This document shows positions 20,196 through 29,531 of a DNA stretch of 64,000 nt, piece by piece (position 1 is the stretch's first letter; each line of letters starts with the position of its first letter). A program made the translations under genes and the position numbers. The notes under the pieces are model-generated. The model made no database searches. It had not been told where the DNA came from and saw only the letters and a list, made by a program, of their open reading frames with translations. The stretch is from Marinomonas sp. UCMA 3892 (GTDB taxonomy: Bacteria; Pseudomonadota; Gammaproteobacteria; Pseudomonadales; Marinomonadaceae), in the NCBI RefSeq assembly GCF_012726345.1, contig NZ_PTXN01000001.1, forward strand, positions 336,654 through 400,653. The letters are read 5' to 3'.

Positions 20196-20789
20196 CTACA
20201 AAGAACCTTTGGTAGAAGGCATTTGTCCTGCCATGCGTTCGTCTGCTTCTAACGCCATGCGCAAGGCACGACCAAAAGCTTTAAAAATAGTTTCGGCTTG
20301 GTGGTGAGTATTCTTGCCACGTAGGTTATCCAAATGCAGAGTAACTTTGGCGTGGTTGATAAAGCCGTGGAAGAACTCAGAAAATAAATCCACATCAAAG
20401 CCGCCAACCGATGCGCGAGCAAACGGAACGTGCATTTCCAAACCAGGACGACCAGAAAAGTCGATCACTACACGAGACAAAGCCTCATCTAGTGGAACAT
20501 AGGCGTGGCCGTAACGTTTGATGCCTTTTTTATCGCCAACGGCAATATCAAAGGCTTGCCCTAAGGTGATGCCCAAATCTTCAACTGTGTGGTGAGCGTC
20601 AATGTGAAGGTCGCCAACTGCGTGAATGTCCAAGTCAATCAGACCATGACGTGCTACTTGCTCAAGCATATGGTCAAGGAAAGGAACACCTGTGACGCAA
20701 TTGAATTTACCGGTACCGTCTAAGTTAATCGACACCTTGATCTGAGTTTCAAGCGTATTACGCTCGACACTGGCAATGCGATCGGCCAT
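20196..20789 (-). CDS. hisB: Imidazoleglycerol-phosphate dehydratase
   Basis: Dehydrates IGP to imidazole acetol phosphate. 197 residues, so it is the single-domain form without the histidinol-phosphatase part found in E. coli HisB. Metal-binding histidine clusters [11 protein letters not shown] and [17 protein letters not shown] are intact. First gene of the leftward hisB-hisH-hisF set. Confidence 0.96.
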   Translation of the reverse strand: MADRIASVERNTLETQIKVSINLDGTGKFNCVTGVPFLDHMLEQVARHGLIDLDIHAVGDLHIDAHHTVEDLGITLGQAFDIAVGDKKGIKRYGHAYVPLDEALSRVVIDFSGRPGLEMHVPFARASVGGFDVDLFSEFFHGFINHAKVTLHLDNLRGKNTHHQAETIFKAFGRALRMALEADERMAGQMPSTKGSL

Positions 20790-20982
20790 TGATTGTTTTC
20801 TCCACAGTGGTGGTGACGAAGAGTCGTCACGTTTTTATATAAGAGCAGACATAAGTTCCCCATTATAGAACGTGGGCTCTTTAGCTTCTATGCTTTGTCT
20901 AGGTGTTTTTTGATGAGTTGTCTCTATTGCGTCGATAAACTCCTAATTCGAATGCTATGATATGACGATATTTTAGAATAGT

Positions 20983-21068
20983 AACCCCACCCTAGCTCTC
21001 CTCTTAAAAAAGGGGAAGTGAACTTTTGCTCCTTTCCTTGTTTAAGGGGGAGGTTCGGAGGGGGCAAT
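20983..21068. repeat. CCCC/GGGG inverted-repeat element upstream of the AsmA gene
   Basis: An imperfect inverted repeat of about 85 bp: it opens ACCCCACCC, holds CCTCTTAAAAAAGGGG and CCTTGTTTAAGGGGGAGG inner arms, and closes GGAGGGGGC. A related copy lies at 25654-25745. The ends and inner TTTAAGG blocks suggest a dispersed MITE- or REP-like family different from the GTAGGTC repeats. It ends just before the ribosome site of the AsmA gene. Confidence 0.55.
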
Positions 21069-21085
21069 TTATTAAGGAGTTTGTC

Positions 21086-23323
21086 ATGGTTTGGATAAAG
21101 CGACTTTCACTATTTCTGGCTGGACTAGTAGCCATTCTTGCCATCTTATTGGCCTACATTATGCTGTTTGTAAATCCAAATGATTTCAAAGACGAGCTAA
21201 AAAGCGTTGCTTTGGAAAAAGCTAACGTTAACTTGCGCCTCGATGGGGACATCAGTTGGTCGTTTTTTCCTTGGTTGGGATTGGGCTTAGAAGATATTGG
21301 TGTTTCTATAGGCTCGGATCCTGAAATTTTACAATTTGATCGTGCCGAATTTGGCTTGGCGATTTTGCCTTTGCTAAAGCAAAAAATTCAGGTTGATAAA
21401 GTCAATTTGGTGAACCTAAAAGCCAGTTTGAATAAAAATGCTCAAGGCCAAGGTAATTGGCAACTAGACTTACCGGACAGTACGCCTGCAGCAAGCTCTT
21501 CTATTCCAGCTACCACAGCGAGTACTGCTTCCAGTACTTCTGCGAATGACACTGTCGAAAAACTCAAGCTGCCTGATATTCAGCTAGATGAGCTGCGTAT
21601 TGAAAACGCGCAGGTTCAATACCGTGATGAACAAACTAAACAACTGATAAACGCGACTTTAAACGTGCAACTAAATGATGTGCAATGGGACAAGGCGTGG
21701 CCAATGGTGATGGACATCGCGGTGACTCAAAGTGATTTGCAAGGTAAATCGCCTGTCAAAGCGAAAGCGACATTGAATGCCAACCTTGCGGTATTTCCTG
21801 AGCGCGAAGCTTTATCGTTAGATTCTTTGGTGCTATCTGCCGATATAGAAAGTGAGTTGTTACCCACCAGTCCAATCAGTGCCAAGCTTAGTGCGGCAAA
21901 TGTGGATGTGGATTTGCCTCAAGAAAATGTTTTGGCAGAAGGTTTAGCGTTAAGTGTGTTAGGTGTAAATGTTGATGCGAAAATTCAAGCGTATCAAGTA
22001 TTGAGCGAACCTCAGTTTTCAGCTGTGTTAACAGTAGGGGAGTTTAATCCGCGCTATTTAATGACGCGTTTAAATTTACCTCTGCCTGAAATGTCTGATG
22101 ACACCGCTATGACCAAAGCGCGAGCTAATGTCACATTAGAAGGCAGTTTAGATTCTATTACCGCGCAGCCAATTTCTATTACGATGGATGACACCAATAT
22201 TGAAGCTAACGCCGTGGTGGATTTATCGCCTTTGCGTTGGGATGTCAGTGTTGCCGGGAAAAATCTAGATTTAGATCGCTATTTGCCAACGCCAGTAGAA
22301 AAAGGCAAAGACGGAAAAGTTGAAGCAATAACCGATGTAGATATTGCAGCTAAAACAGAATCAGGTGACCTGATACCAATAGATTTGATTCGTTCTTTAA
22401 ATGGCCATGTTGGCGTGGTATTCGAAAACCTTACTGCCAAAAAACTAAAAATTGATAAAATTGAACTGGATTCCACTCAGTCTAATGGTCTGGTAAAAAT
22501 CTCTCCACTACGAGCTTATCTATATAAAGGTAGTGTGTCTTCAAAAGCCAGTTTGGATGTAAGGGGTATCACCCCAGTGTTTAATATTTCACCGGCTATT
22601 GATGGTGTGCAAATTCAGCCTTTGCTTGTCGATTTTATGGACATGAATAAAATTGCCGGAGCCACTTACCTAAATGGTGAACTAAAAGCGAAAGGTAACA
22701 GTGTGGATGATCTTATGTCGTCGCTACAGGGTGACTTGTTAATAGACATTAAAAAGGGCGCACTGGTTGGCACAAACTTAACAAAAACAGTATGCGAAGG
22801 CATTGCAGCTGTCCGTAAAGAAAAAATTGACGAGCAACAGTTTGGCCCTGATACCCCATTTGAAACCATGCGATTTCCTGCTCATATTGTTAATGGCAGA
22901 GTATCGACTCCAGGTTTAAAAATAAGCTCTGCGGGTATTCAAGTGACGGGTGATGGTGTGGTGTCATTGCCAAATTCGTCTTTAGATTATCAAGCCAATG
23001 TGGGAATTGCGGGTAGCGAATTAGATAAAGCCTGTCACGTCAATGAGAAAGTGACTAAGTTAGCATTCCCTATAGTCTGTAAGGGGCAATTTAGTGATGA
23101 TCCTGCTGGTTTATGTCGTCCTGATATAAAAGGCTTCGGGAAGTTATTTGCTGATTTAGCAGAAGATGAACTGAAACTTAAAGTGGATGCTGAAAAAGCG
23201 CGTCTAAAGGTTAAAGCTGAAGCTGAAAAAGCACGTTTGAAAGCTGAGCTGGAAGAAAAACGCAAAGCAGAAGAAGAAAGGCTTAAAGATAAACTGAAAG
23301 ATAAATTAAAGAGTTTGTTCTAA
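21086..23323 (+). CDS. AsmA family protein
   Basis: Inner-membrane-anchored periplasmic protein of the AsmA group, linked to outer-membrane assembly and lipid transport between envelope layers. About 745 residues from the ATG at 21086, chosen because AAGGAG lies 7 nt upstream; an upstream in-frame TTG at 21026 lies inside a repeat and has no ribosome site. One N-terminal membrane helix (SLFLAGLVAILAILLAYIML), then the long beta-rich domain, the AsmA C-terminal block with repeated short beta segments, and a charged Ala/Lys/Glu coiled-coil tail. Ends 47 bp before mutY. Confidence 0.9.
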   Translation: MVWIKRLSLFLAGLVAILAILLAYIMLFVNPNDFKDELKSVALEKANVNLRLDGDISWSFFPWLGLGLEDIGVSIGSDPEILQFDRAEFGLAILPLLKQKIQVDKVNLVNLKASLNKNAQGQGNWQLDLPDSTPAASSSIPATTASTASSTSANDTVEKLKLPDIQLDELRIENAQVQYRDEQTKQLINATLNVQLNDVQWDKAWPMVMDIAVTQSDLQGKSPVKAKATLNANLAVFPEREALSLDSLVLSADIESELLPTSPISAKLSAANVDVDLPQENVLAEGLALSVLGVNVDAKIQAYQVLSEPQFSAVLTVGEFNPRYLMTRLNLPLPEMSDDTAMTKARANVTLEGSLDSITAQPISITMDDTNIEANAVVDLSPLRWDVSVAGKNLDLDRYLPTPVEKGKDGKVEAITDVDIAAKTESGDLIPIDLIRSLNGHVGVVFENLTAKKLKIDKIELDSTQSNGLVKISPLRAYLYKGSVSSKASLDVRGITPVFNISPAIDGVQIQPLLVDFMDMNKIAGATYLNGELKAKGNSVDDLMSSLQGDLLIDIKKGALVGTNLTKTVCEGIAAVRKEKIDEQQFGPDTPFETMRFPAHIVNGRVSTPGLKISSAGIQVTGDGVVSLPNSSLDYQANVGIAGSELDKACHVNEKVTKLAFPIVCKGQFSDDPAGLCRPDIKGFGKLFADLAEDELKLKVDAEKARLKVKAEAEKARLKAELEEKRKAEEERLKDKLKDKLKSLF

Positions 23324-23370
23324 TAACTGACGGACTTAAGCACTGTTTAAAAATGTAACGTGAGAAATAA

Positions 23371-24423
23371 ATGCAACCAGTTGAAAATTTTGCGCCTCGT
23401 GTTCTAGCGTGGTTTGATGAGCACGGGCGTAAAAGCTTGCCTTGGCAAGAGAATAAAACACCTTATCGTGTATGGATTTCTGAAATCATGTTGCAGCAAA
23501 CGCAAGTGACAACCGTCATTCCCTATTACCTCAAATTTATGACATCTTTCCCAACTGTTGAGGCGTTAGCTGAGGCCGAGCAAGACGACGTATTAGCGCA
23601 TTGGAGTGGGTTAGGTTATTACGCTCGGGCGCGCAATATGCACAAAGCGGCAAAAATGCTGGTGGATGAGTTCGACAGTGAGTTCCCACAGACAGTTGAA
23701 GGTGTTTGTGAATTACCGGGCATTGGTCGTTCTACTGCAGCGGCGATTTTATCTATTTCTCGCGGTGTTCAGGCGGCGATTTTAGATGGCAATGTAAAGC
23801 GCGTTTTGGCGCGCTTCCATGCAGTGCCAACTTGGCCCGGCGATAAAAAAACCGAAAATGCTATGTGGGAGTTAGCTGAGTGTTATATGCCGAACGAGCG
23901 TTGTGGCGATTACACGCAAGCTATGATGGATTTAGGCGCGACACTTTGTACTCGCTCTAAACCGCAATGTTTGCTTTGTCCGCTGCAGGATGACTGCCAA
24001 GCTCGTCTTACTCAAGATCCGACGCAATTCCCCATTCGTAAGCCGAAAAAATCGGCTAAGCCTGAGAAGAGTATTCAGTTGCTGGTGTTGATGAATCAAC
24101 AAGGGCAATGGTTATTAGAGAAGCGTCCTTCTACTGGGATTTGGGGTGGACTATGGAGTTTGCCAGAACTTGCTTTCGATGAATCTGTGGTACTGCATAT
24201 TGAGCAGCGATTTGCTACGCAAGTCGAAGCTGTAACACCTCTGTCACCTTTTAGACATACTTTTAGTCATTATCATTTGGATATTTCGCCAAGCCAAATT
24301 CAAATTGCCGACACAAAGTTGGTAATGGAAGGTGAGAAATACCAATGGTTCAGTCAACAAGATGCTATGGCGCAAGGGTTGCCTGCGCCAGTGAGAAGTA
24401 TTTTGGAACAATTGAATAATTAG
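23371..24423 (+). CDS. mutY: Adenine DNA glycosylase MutY
   Basis: Removes adenine paired with 8-oxoguanine. 350 residues, the usual length. Catalytic glutamate region WISEIMLQQTQV, helix-hairpin-helix ELPGIGRSTAAAILS with the catalytic aspartate in ILDGNVKRVLAR, the four-cysteine [4Fe-4S] loop (CTRSKPQCLLCPLQDDC), and a C-terminal Nudix-like 8-oxoG recognition domain (GIWGGLWSLPE). The mutY-yggX neighbourhood is conserved, here with chrA between them. Confidence 0.97.
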   Translation: MQPVENFAPRVLAWFDEHGRKSLPWQENKTPYRVWISEIMLQQTQVTTVIPYYLKFMTSFPTVEALAEAEQDDVLAHWSGLGYYARARNMHKAAKMLVDEFDSEFPQTVEGVCELPGIGRSTAAAILSISRGVQAAILDGNVKRVLARFHAVPTWPGDKKTENAMWELAECYMPNERCGDYTQAMMDLGATLCTRSKPQCLLCPLQDDCQARLTQDPTQFPIRKPKKSAKPEKSIQLLVLMNQQGQWLLEKRPSTGIWGGLWSLPELAFDESVVLHIEQRFATQVEAVTPLSPFRHTFSHYHLDISPSQIQIADTKLVMEGEKYQWFSQQDAMAQGLPAPVRSILEQLNN

Positions 24424-24438
24424 CTCGAGATCATTCAT

Positions 24439-25653
24439 ATGATGGTAGATAAAAACCTCTCATATTTTAAACGCGTAGTAGAGGTATTTGTCTCTTTCTT
24501 GTTGTTAGGTTTTACTAGTTTTGGCGGGCCTGCTGCTCACCTTGGTTACTTCAACCAAACCTTTATTAAACACAAACAATGGGCGAGTGAAACCCAGTAT
24601 GCTCAATGGGTAGCGCTTAGTCAGATCGTACCGGGACCAGGCTCTAGTCAAGTTGGTTTTGCTCTGGGTTACCATCGAGCAGGTTTACTCGGTGCGGTCG
24701 CAGCCTTTGTAGCGTTCACCTTGCCGTCTTTTGTTGTCATGGTATTGCTCGCACAATTTGGTAATCACTGGCAAGGTAATATCTTTTTTGATGCTTCAGT
24801 TCATGCTTTAAAGCTTTTAGCGGTTGTCGTGGTCGCAGATGCTTGTATCAGCATGTGGCGGTCTTTTTGCCAGAGTAAAATGATGGCTGGGCTGGCGTTA
24901 TTCAGTGCGGCGTTTATTATCTTGTCGCCTTCTGGATTTGCTAGTTTGACGGTTCTGCTTATTGCTGTGTTTTTTGGTATGTTAGCAAGGCCTTCTATTG
25001 TTCCAACTACTTCTGAGCCTTTGCCTAAAGTGCATTTTGCATGGTGTTTTTTTGTCATTGCTGTTGTGGGCTTTATTGTTAGTTTTTTTCTAGATGGCGG
25101 ATTGAGCGGTTTGTTCGCAAACTTTTATCGAGCGGGAGCTTTGGTGTTTGGTGGCGGGCATGTGGTACTGCCAATGTTGTCGGCGTTTGTACTTACTCCA
25201 GAATCTTTTGTAGACCCTACGCTAGCTGTGATTGGAGAATCGAATTTGCTTTTAGGTTACGCCGCAGCCCAAGCGGTTCCGGGTCCTATGTTTACCATGG
25301 CGAGTTATTTAGGTGCCTCGGTGACTCCAAAAGGTGACAATATTTGGTTGTGGGCTGGTGTAACTACCTTAGCTGTATTTCTGTCTGGTCTATTGTTGAT
25401 GCTAAGTGCGCAGGCTGCGTGGCAACGTTTGTCTCATTACGTTCTGTTTCGTTCAGCTGTGGCGAGCTTGAACGCAGCAGTGGTTGGGATTTTGTTAGCT
25501 GCCTTATATTATCCGATTGGTACATCGAGTTTGCTTAGCTGGATGGATTGCGTCATTGTGGTGTTGGGCTTTGTATGGTTAATCTATAAACGACCTTCCA
25601 TTTTTATGTTGATTTTGGCGTTTATTGCGATTGGGTTAGCTCGGAGTTTTTGA
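24439..25653 (+). CDS. chrA: Chromate transporter ChrA
   Basis: Inner-membrane CHR-family transporter, thought to expel chromate (and perhaps other oxyanions) by proton exchange. 404 residues: the two-domain form with duplicated halves. The N-terminal half has GFTSFGGPAAHLGYF and QIVPGPGSSQVGFALG, the C-terminal half has GALVFGGGHVVLPML and AQAVPGPMFT. About ten hydrophobic segments. An alternative ATG lies one codon on at 24442. It is inserted between mutY and yggX, normally adjacent; no chromate regulator is nearby. Confidence 0.93.
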   Translation: MMVDKNLSYFKRVVEVFVSFLLLGFTSFGGPAAHLGYFNQTFIKHKQWASETQYAQWVALSQIVPGPGSSQVGFALGYHRAGLLGAVAAFVAFTLPSFVVMVLLAQFGNHWQGNIFFDASVHALKLLAVVVVADACISMWRSFCQSKMMAGLALFSAAFIILSPSGFASLTVLLIAVFFGMLARPSIVPTTSEPLPKVHFAWCFFVIAVVGFIVSFFLDGGLSGLFANFYRAGALVFGGGHVVLPMLSAFVLTPESFVDPTLAVIGESNLLLGYAAAQAVPGPMFTMASYLGASVTPKGDNIWLWAGVTTLAVFLSGLLLMLSAQAAWQRLSHYVLFRSAVASLNAAVVGILLAALYYPIGTSSLLSWMDCVIVVLGFVWLIYKRPSIFMLILAFIAIGLARSF

Positions 25654-25745
25654 CCTCCTTCCAACCCTCATAGTCTCATCTTTGGCTGGGGGAGGAGCTA
25701 AGGCATTTTGTTCCGTCCCCTTATCTTTAAGGAGGATGGGGTTGA
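25654..25745. repeat. Second copy of the CCTCC/GGAGG inverted-repeat element
   Basis: Imperfect inverted repeat: CCTCCTTCCAACCCTCAT at the left is mirrored by TTTAAGGAGGATGGGGTTG at the right, with inner GGCTGGGGGAGGAGC and GTCCCCTTATCTTTAAGG. It shares CCTTATCTTTAAGGAGG-like and CCCC-rich blocks with the copy at 20983. Lies between chrA and yggX. Confidence 0.5.
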
Positions 25746-25803
25746 ATTTTGTGGTACGAGCGCCATTATTCCCCCTATACATTGATAATGGCGAGAGATC
25801 CTT

Positions 25804-26088
25804 ATGGCGAATACGGTTTTTTGTAAAAAGTTTCAGAAAGAGATGGAGGCGTTAGATCGCGCACCATTGCCCGGAGCGAAAGGCCAAGAGATTCTACAAA
25901 ACGTTTCTAAGCAAGCTTGGCAAGAATGGCAACATCTACAGACGATGTTAATTAATGAAAAACAATTGAATTTGATGCAGTCTGAATCACGTAAATATGT
26001 GATGGAACAGATGGACAAGTTTTTTAATAATGAAGCAACGGATAAGCTGGCAGGATATGTGGATCCGGATGATATTAAAGAGCTCTAA
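25804..26088 (+). CDS. yggX: Fe(2+)-trafficking/oxidative-damage protection protein YggX
   Basis: Small cytoplasmic protein that protects Fe-S enzymes from oxidative damage. 94 residues, near the family length. Conserved blocks VFCKKF with Cys7, [22 protein letters not shown] and the C-terminal GYVDPDD are present. Lies close to mutY, which also deals with oxidative damage; followed by a strong bidirectional terminator. Confidence 0.96.
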   Translation: MANTVFCKKFQKEMEALDRAPLPGAKGQEILQNVSKQAWQEWQHLQTMLINEKQLNLMQSESRKYVMEQMDKFFNNEATDKLAGYVDPDDIKEL

Positions 26089-26112
26089 ATTCTAAGTAAG
26101 AGAAGAGTATTT

Positions 26113-26157
26113 AAAAATGCCCCTTGGTTAAGTATTTAACAAGGGGCATTTTTGTTG
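26113..26157 (+). terminator. Bidirectional terminator between yggX and the FliL-like gene
   Basis: Stem AAAAATGCCCCTTG / CAAGGGGCATTTTT with an inner GTTAA/TTAAC extension; T-tracts occur on both strands. Serves the two convergent genes. Confidence 0.92.
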
Positions 26158-26194
26158 GCTCGATTCATTCCGCAATAAACGAGTATGAATTCGC

Positions 26195-26617
26195 TTATTG
26201 GGTGACAAAACTAGCGAATAAAATATCTTTTACCGGTTCTAATCCAGTCTCTTCTTTTAAAGCGCCATTTACTGCAATGGCGGCTTCTTCGCGTGTTTTT
26301 TCACGGGCGATTGCCCCAGTAACTTGCTCTGTGGTGCGAGAGCTAAGAAACATCACTAATGCGTCTCTGACTAAAGGCATGTTAGCTTCAATCAAGTCTT
26401 TTTTTGACTCGTCAGTACGAATACTAATACTGGTTTTTATATATTTGAGTCGGGCATCGTCGCCAAGATGATTGACGACAAAAGTGGGTTTCAGCTCTAT
26501 ATAAGCGGCAGCTGGAGCTGCATCGTCTGCGGCATAACTTGTGATACCTGTAAGGCCACATAGTAAGATTAGAGTAAATAGACGTAATTTACGGCATAAG
26601 GATATCATCAATGACAT
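26195..26617 (-). CDS. FliL-like flagellar basal-body-associated family protein
   Basis: 140 residues. An N-terminal hydrophobic segment (FTLILLCGLTGITSYA) acts as anchor or signal; the rest matches the FliL family layout: ELKPTFVVNHL, KYIKTSISIRTDES, MPLVRDALVMFLSSRTTEQV and a C-terminal amphipathic helix before VKDILFASFVTQ. FliL proteins bind the stator/MS-ring region, but no flagellar gene lies near, so this is a solitary paralogue whose function cannot be fixed. An ATG at 26608 could be the true start. Confidence 0.8.
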   Translation of the reverse strand: MSLMISLCRKLRLFTLILLCGLTGITSYAADDAAPAAAYIELKPTFVVNHLGDDARLKYIKTSISIRTDESKKDLIEANMPLVRDALVMFLSSRTTEQVTGAIAREKTREEAAIAVNGALKEETGLEPVKDILFASFVTQ

Positions 26618-26761
26618 GTTAGGTTCTCGTATTCATTCCAATAGACAGTATACTAACTGCCATTAAAGCTTGCTGTCAGTAGTAATTTCGCACTTTACTG
26701 TTTTACTGTTGTCGTAAGTGACATTATTCAATTAAAAATGTCCGTTTAGGAATCTTTATCT

Positions 26762-27268
26762 ATGTTCACGTTCTTAACTGCTCGTCGTTTTCATGGTTTA
26801 GTTGCATTCGCAGCTTTTGCGCTTTTAGCTGTAGCTTTTTATATGGAATATCAAATGGGGTTAGAGCCCTGTCCTTTATGTATGTTGCAGCGTATTGTGT
26901 TTTTCTGTGTCGGTGTGGTGTCCTTGATCTCTGCTTTAACTGCGAATGAAAAAGCGCGGAAAATATTTTCTTGGTTGGTGGTTGTTTTATCTTTTGCCGG
27001 CGCTGCTTTAGCAATCCGTCATTTATATTTGCAAAGCTTACCAATGGACGAATTGCCTGCTTGTTTGCCGGGATTAAGTTATATGTTCGAGGTCTTTCCA
27101 TGGCAAGAAATTATGCAAGCTATGGTGATGGGAACTGGTGAATGTGGTGATGTGGTTTGGACATTTTTAGGCATTAGTATTCCTGGTTGGACATTGGTTG
27201 CTTTTATTGGCATGGCGATCATTAATATCGTTATCGCATTGCGAGCTAACAAAAAAATATCTGTATAA
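26762..27268 (+). CDS. dsbB: Disulfide bond formation protein DsbB
   Basis: Inner-membrane enzyme that reoxidises DsbA and passes electrons to quinones. 168 residues with four membrane segments. First periplasmic cysteine pair in EPCPLCMLQRI; the second pair corresponds to the cysteines in LPACLPGL and GTGEC. Its partner dsbA is at 14597. Confidence 0.96.
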   Translation: MFTFLTARRFHGLVAFAAFALLAVAFYMEYQMGLEPCPLCMLQRIVFFCVGVVSLISALTANEKARKIFSWLVVVLSFAGAALAIRHLYLQSLPMDELPACLPGLSYMFEVFPWQEIMQAMVMGTGECGDVVWTFLGISIPGWTLVAFIGMAIINIVIALRANKKISV

Positions 27269-27278
27269 ACGAGACATT

Positions 27279-27310
27279 TGTGCCTGTTTAAACAAAATTT
27301 TACAGGCACA
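27279..27310 (+). terminator. Possible terminator hairpin after dsbB
   Basis: TGTGCCTGT (27279-27287) pairs perfectly with ACAGGCACA (27302-27310). No good T-tract follows, so termination strength is uncertain. Confidence 0.45.
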
Positions 27311-27434
27311 GTAATTATATAAAGTTCTCTAAAAAGGTTACAAATCCCTCAAGTTATCGTCTTGCAGGGGGTAACATATCGGAATATGCTTGAGACAAAG
27401 ATTAATAATAATTAACGCCTAATGGAGTCTGCAT

Positions 27435-27905
27435 ATGTTAGAAGGTTGTAAAACAGCCCAAGAGCGATGGGGCGGAGTGCACGTCATTATCGATCGTTGG
27501 TTAGAGCAGCGTCGACAACTGCTTGAAATGGGGATTTATTTGCGTGAGCGCGGTGAACTTACGCCGATGGATACACCTAAGATTCAATTGTTTTGTGAGC
27601 AGCTGGTGGATTATGTTTCTGCGGGCCACTTTACAGTCTATGAACAGTTAGCCTTAGAGGCGAAAGAGTTTCATGATGATGGTGCGGTTATTTTATTGCG
27701 CGAATTATTGCCTCTTATTGATAGCACAACGGAAGTAGCTATTGAATTTAACGACAAATATGACACTAAAGAGCATTGTAACGCTCAGCTTGAGGCCTTG
27801 CCTTTTTCCTTGCAGGCTTTGGCTATTGTAATGGCAGAACGATTCCAGTATGAAGATCAGTTGATTAAGGAATTACATGAAGCGCACAGTGAAAAAAGCG
27901 TTTGA
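27435..27905 (+). CDS. rsd: Anti-sigma-70 factor Rsd/AlgQ
   Basis: Binds sigma-70 region 4 and favours use of alternative sigma factors in stationary phase. 156 residues, all-helical, with the Rsd/AlgQ block NTA-type start CKTAQERWGGVHVIIDRWLEQR shortened here to CKTAQERW...DRWLEQRRQLL and FCEQLVDYVSAGHFTVYEQL. Its last 29 bp overlap the start of the following lipoprotein gene, suggesting translational coupling. Confidence 0.92.
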   Translation: MLEGCKTAQERWGGVHVIIDRWLEQRRQLLEMGIYLRERGELTPMDTPKIQLFCEQLVDYVSAGHFTVYEQLALEAKEFHDDGAVILLRELLPLIDSTTEVAIEFNDKYDTKEHCNAQLEALPFSLQALAIVMAERFQYEDQLIKELHEAHSEKSV

Positions 27906-28860
27906 GCTTGGTTTAATTGCTTTCTGTTCTGCAGCTTTATTATCTTGCTCAGCAGAAGCACCAGTTCGAACTGCTCAATATGCTGTGCAGGGTTTGTTTT
28001 CTGCCGTTCTGAGTGATGACGGCACCACTGCTTTAGTTGGTTCTATTCAGCATGGTGGTAGTTTTTGGGTGAATGCCGTCAATGAACGTCGTTTTAACTG
28101 GAATCATGCTAAAGGTGAGTATTCATCATTGCTTGGTGTCGATATTGACCCAAGCGGACAGTTTGCAGCAACTGGCGGCGCTCGCTCGTTAGTTCTATGG
28201 AATACCACAACAGGTAAATCTGATGCCTTCTGGGCGACTCCAGGTGACATTCAATCTCTAAAGCTTACCCAGAACGGTGATTATGCTCTAGTTGGTCTAA
28301 ATGACCAGACTGCTCGTTTTTTTGATATTAAGCGTGGCGGTATTAAGCAAACGTTACGAACAGGTTCAACCGTTCGTGCTGTCGATGTGACGCCAGATGG
28401 AATGCTGGGTGTTACAGGTGATGATTCTTCTAATGTCATCTTGTGGGATATGCAAACGGGTGAAAAGAAATATCAATGGCCCCTAAGTAATGACATTGCT
28501 AGTGTAGCTTTATCCGCTGATGGTAAATATGCGTTTGGTGCAGCTCAACTAGGAAATGCAAAAATTTGGTCTACTAGAACAGGCAAAGAGCTTACCAATA
28601 TCGACACCGGAGCTCTTAAGTACCGCAACGTCACCATTAGTCAGGCGGTTTTTTCAAAAGATGACAGATCCATTCTTATTGGTGAAGTGAATAGTCGAGT
28701 ATCTTTGGTTCAAGTCAGTACTGGTGTCGTTCAAAAGGAGTGGGAGATTTTTACTCCCAAGAGTAGACCGAGTGGCGCTAGTGTTTTAGCTCTGGCGTTT
28801 GGTTCAGGTAATCGTTATTACGCTATTGGTAGTAATGGTTATTTAAACGTATTGGAATAA
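27877..28860 (+). CDS. WD40-repeat-like lipoprotein
   Basis: 327 residues. A lipoprotein signal peptide ends in the lipobox ALLSC (Cys about residue 24). The mature protein is made of WD40/YVTN-type beta-propeller blades, visible as repeats such as SVALSADGKYAFGAAQ...AKIWSTRTGKEL and VDVTPDGMLGVTGDDSSNVILWD. It is probably a membrane-tethered scaffold. It overlaps rsd by 29 bp and is followed within 10 bp by the DUF423 gene. Specific function unknown. Confidence 0.85.
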   Translation: MKRTVKKAFELGLIAFCSAALLSCSAEAPVRTAQYAVQGLFSAVLSDDGTTALVGSIQHGGSFWVNAVNERRFNWNHAKGEYSSLLGVDIDPSGQFAATGGARSLVLWNTTTGKSDAFWATPGDIQSLKLTQNGDYALVGLNDQTARFFDIKRGGIKQTLRTGSTVRAVDVTPDGMLGVTGDDSSNVILWDMQTGEKKYQWPLSNDIASVALSADGKYAFGAAQLGNAKIWSTRTGKELTNIDTGALKYRNVTISQAVFSKDDRSILIGEVNSRVSLVQVSTGVVQKEWEIFTPKSRPSGASVLALAFGSGNRYYAIGSNGYLNVLE

Positions 28861-28867
28861 TCAATTT

Positions 28868-29347
28868 ATGTCTTATCACGACGTTGAGTCGCATTCATCT
28901 CTTTCAAAGCAAGAGCATGTACTGAAAGGGCCGGCCAAACAAGGCTATGTAAAAGAAGCATCAGCAAGGTTGCCTTTGAAATGGGGCGCAGTTTTTGCAG
29001 CTCAAGCTTTTATATCCGTTGCTGCAGGTGCATTTGGTGCACATGCTTTGACCAGTATACTTGAGCTGAAAGCACTAGGCTGGTGGCACACTGCAAGCCA
29101 ATACCTTATGTATCATGCTTTAGCTGGATTGGTCGTAGTTACCTTATCTACTTATTTATCTTCTACTAAAAACATACTACTGCTTCTTTGTATTGGTAAT
29201 ATTTTATTTGCCGGTAGTCTATATGTCATGGCTTTAACAGGTTACACATTGTTAGGAGTCGTGACGCCTCTCGGTGGTTTATGCTACCTCATTGCTTGGG
29301 GGCTTTTAGTGCTGAATTTTTGGCGTTCAAGTCATCAAAAAACCTAG
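28868..29347 (+). CDS. DUF423 (YgdD-type) membrane protein
   Basis: 159 residues. After a hydrophilic N-terminal stretch of about 37 residues, absent from typical family members, comes the DUF423 core with about four membrane segments: AAGAFGAHAL, WWHTASQYLMYHALAGL and VVTPLGGLCYLIAWGLL. Function of the family is unknown. Seven bases after the WD40-like lipoprotein gene, probably the third gene of an rsd operon. Confidence 0.88.
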   Translation: MSYHDVESHSSLSKQEHVLKGPAKQGYVKEASARLPLKWGAVFAAQAFISVAAGAFGAHALTSILELKALGWWHTASQYLMYHALAGLVVVTLSTYLSSTKNILLLLCIGNILFAGSLYVMALTGYTLLGVVTPLGGLCYLIAWGLLVLNFWRSSHQKT

Positions 29348-29531
29348 GCAATACGACTTTAGGTTTTAATAAACGAACCGACAAAAGCAGGACATCAAAG
29401 GTTTTTTCCGGTAGGATAGCGCCCCGCTAGTCTTACCTAAAAGACATGATTGATTAATGATTGACCTAAATCGAACGAATTAGGTTGGTGTAGGCTCATC
29501 AAAATAGAACACACTTAAGCGATATTTAACC

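Noticed and set aside
20790..20840. Possible his leader peptide: a GTG frame before hisB with three consecutive CAC (His) codons next to a GTGACGA/TCGTCAC hairpin
   Set aside because: Only three His codons, no ribosome site before the GTG, and no alternative terminator stem before hisB.
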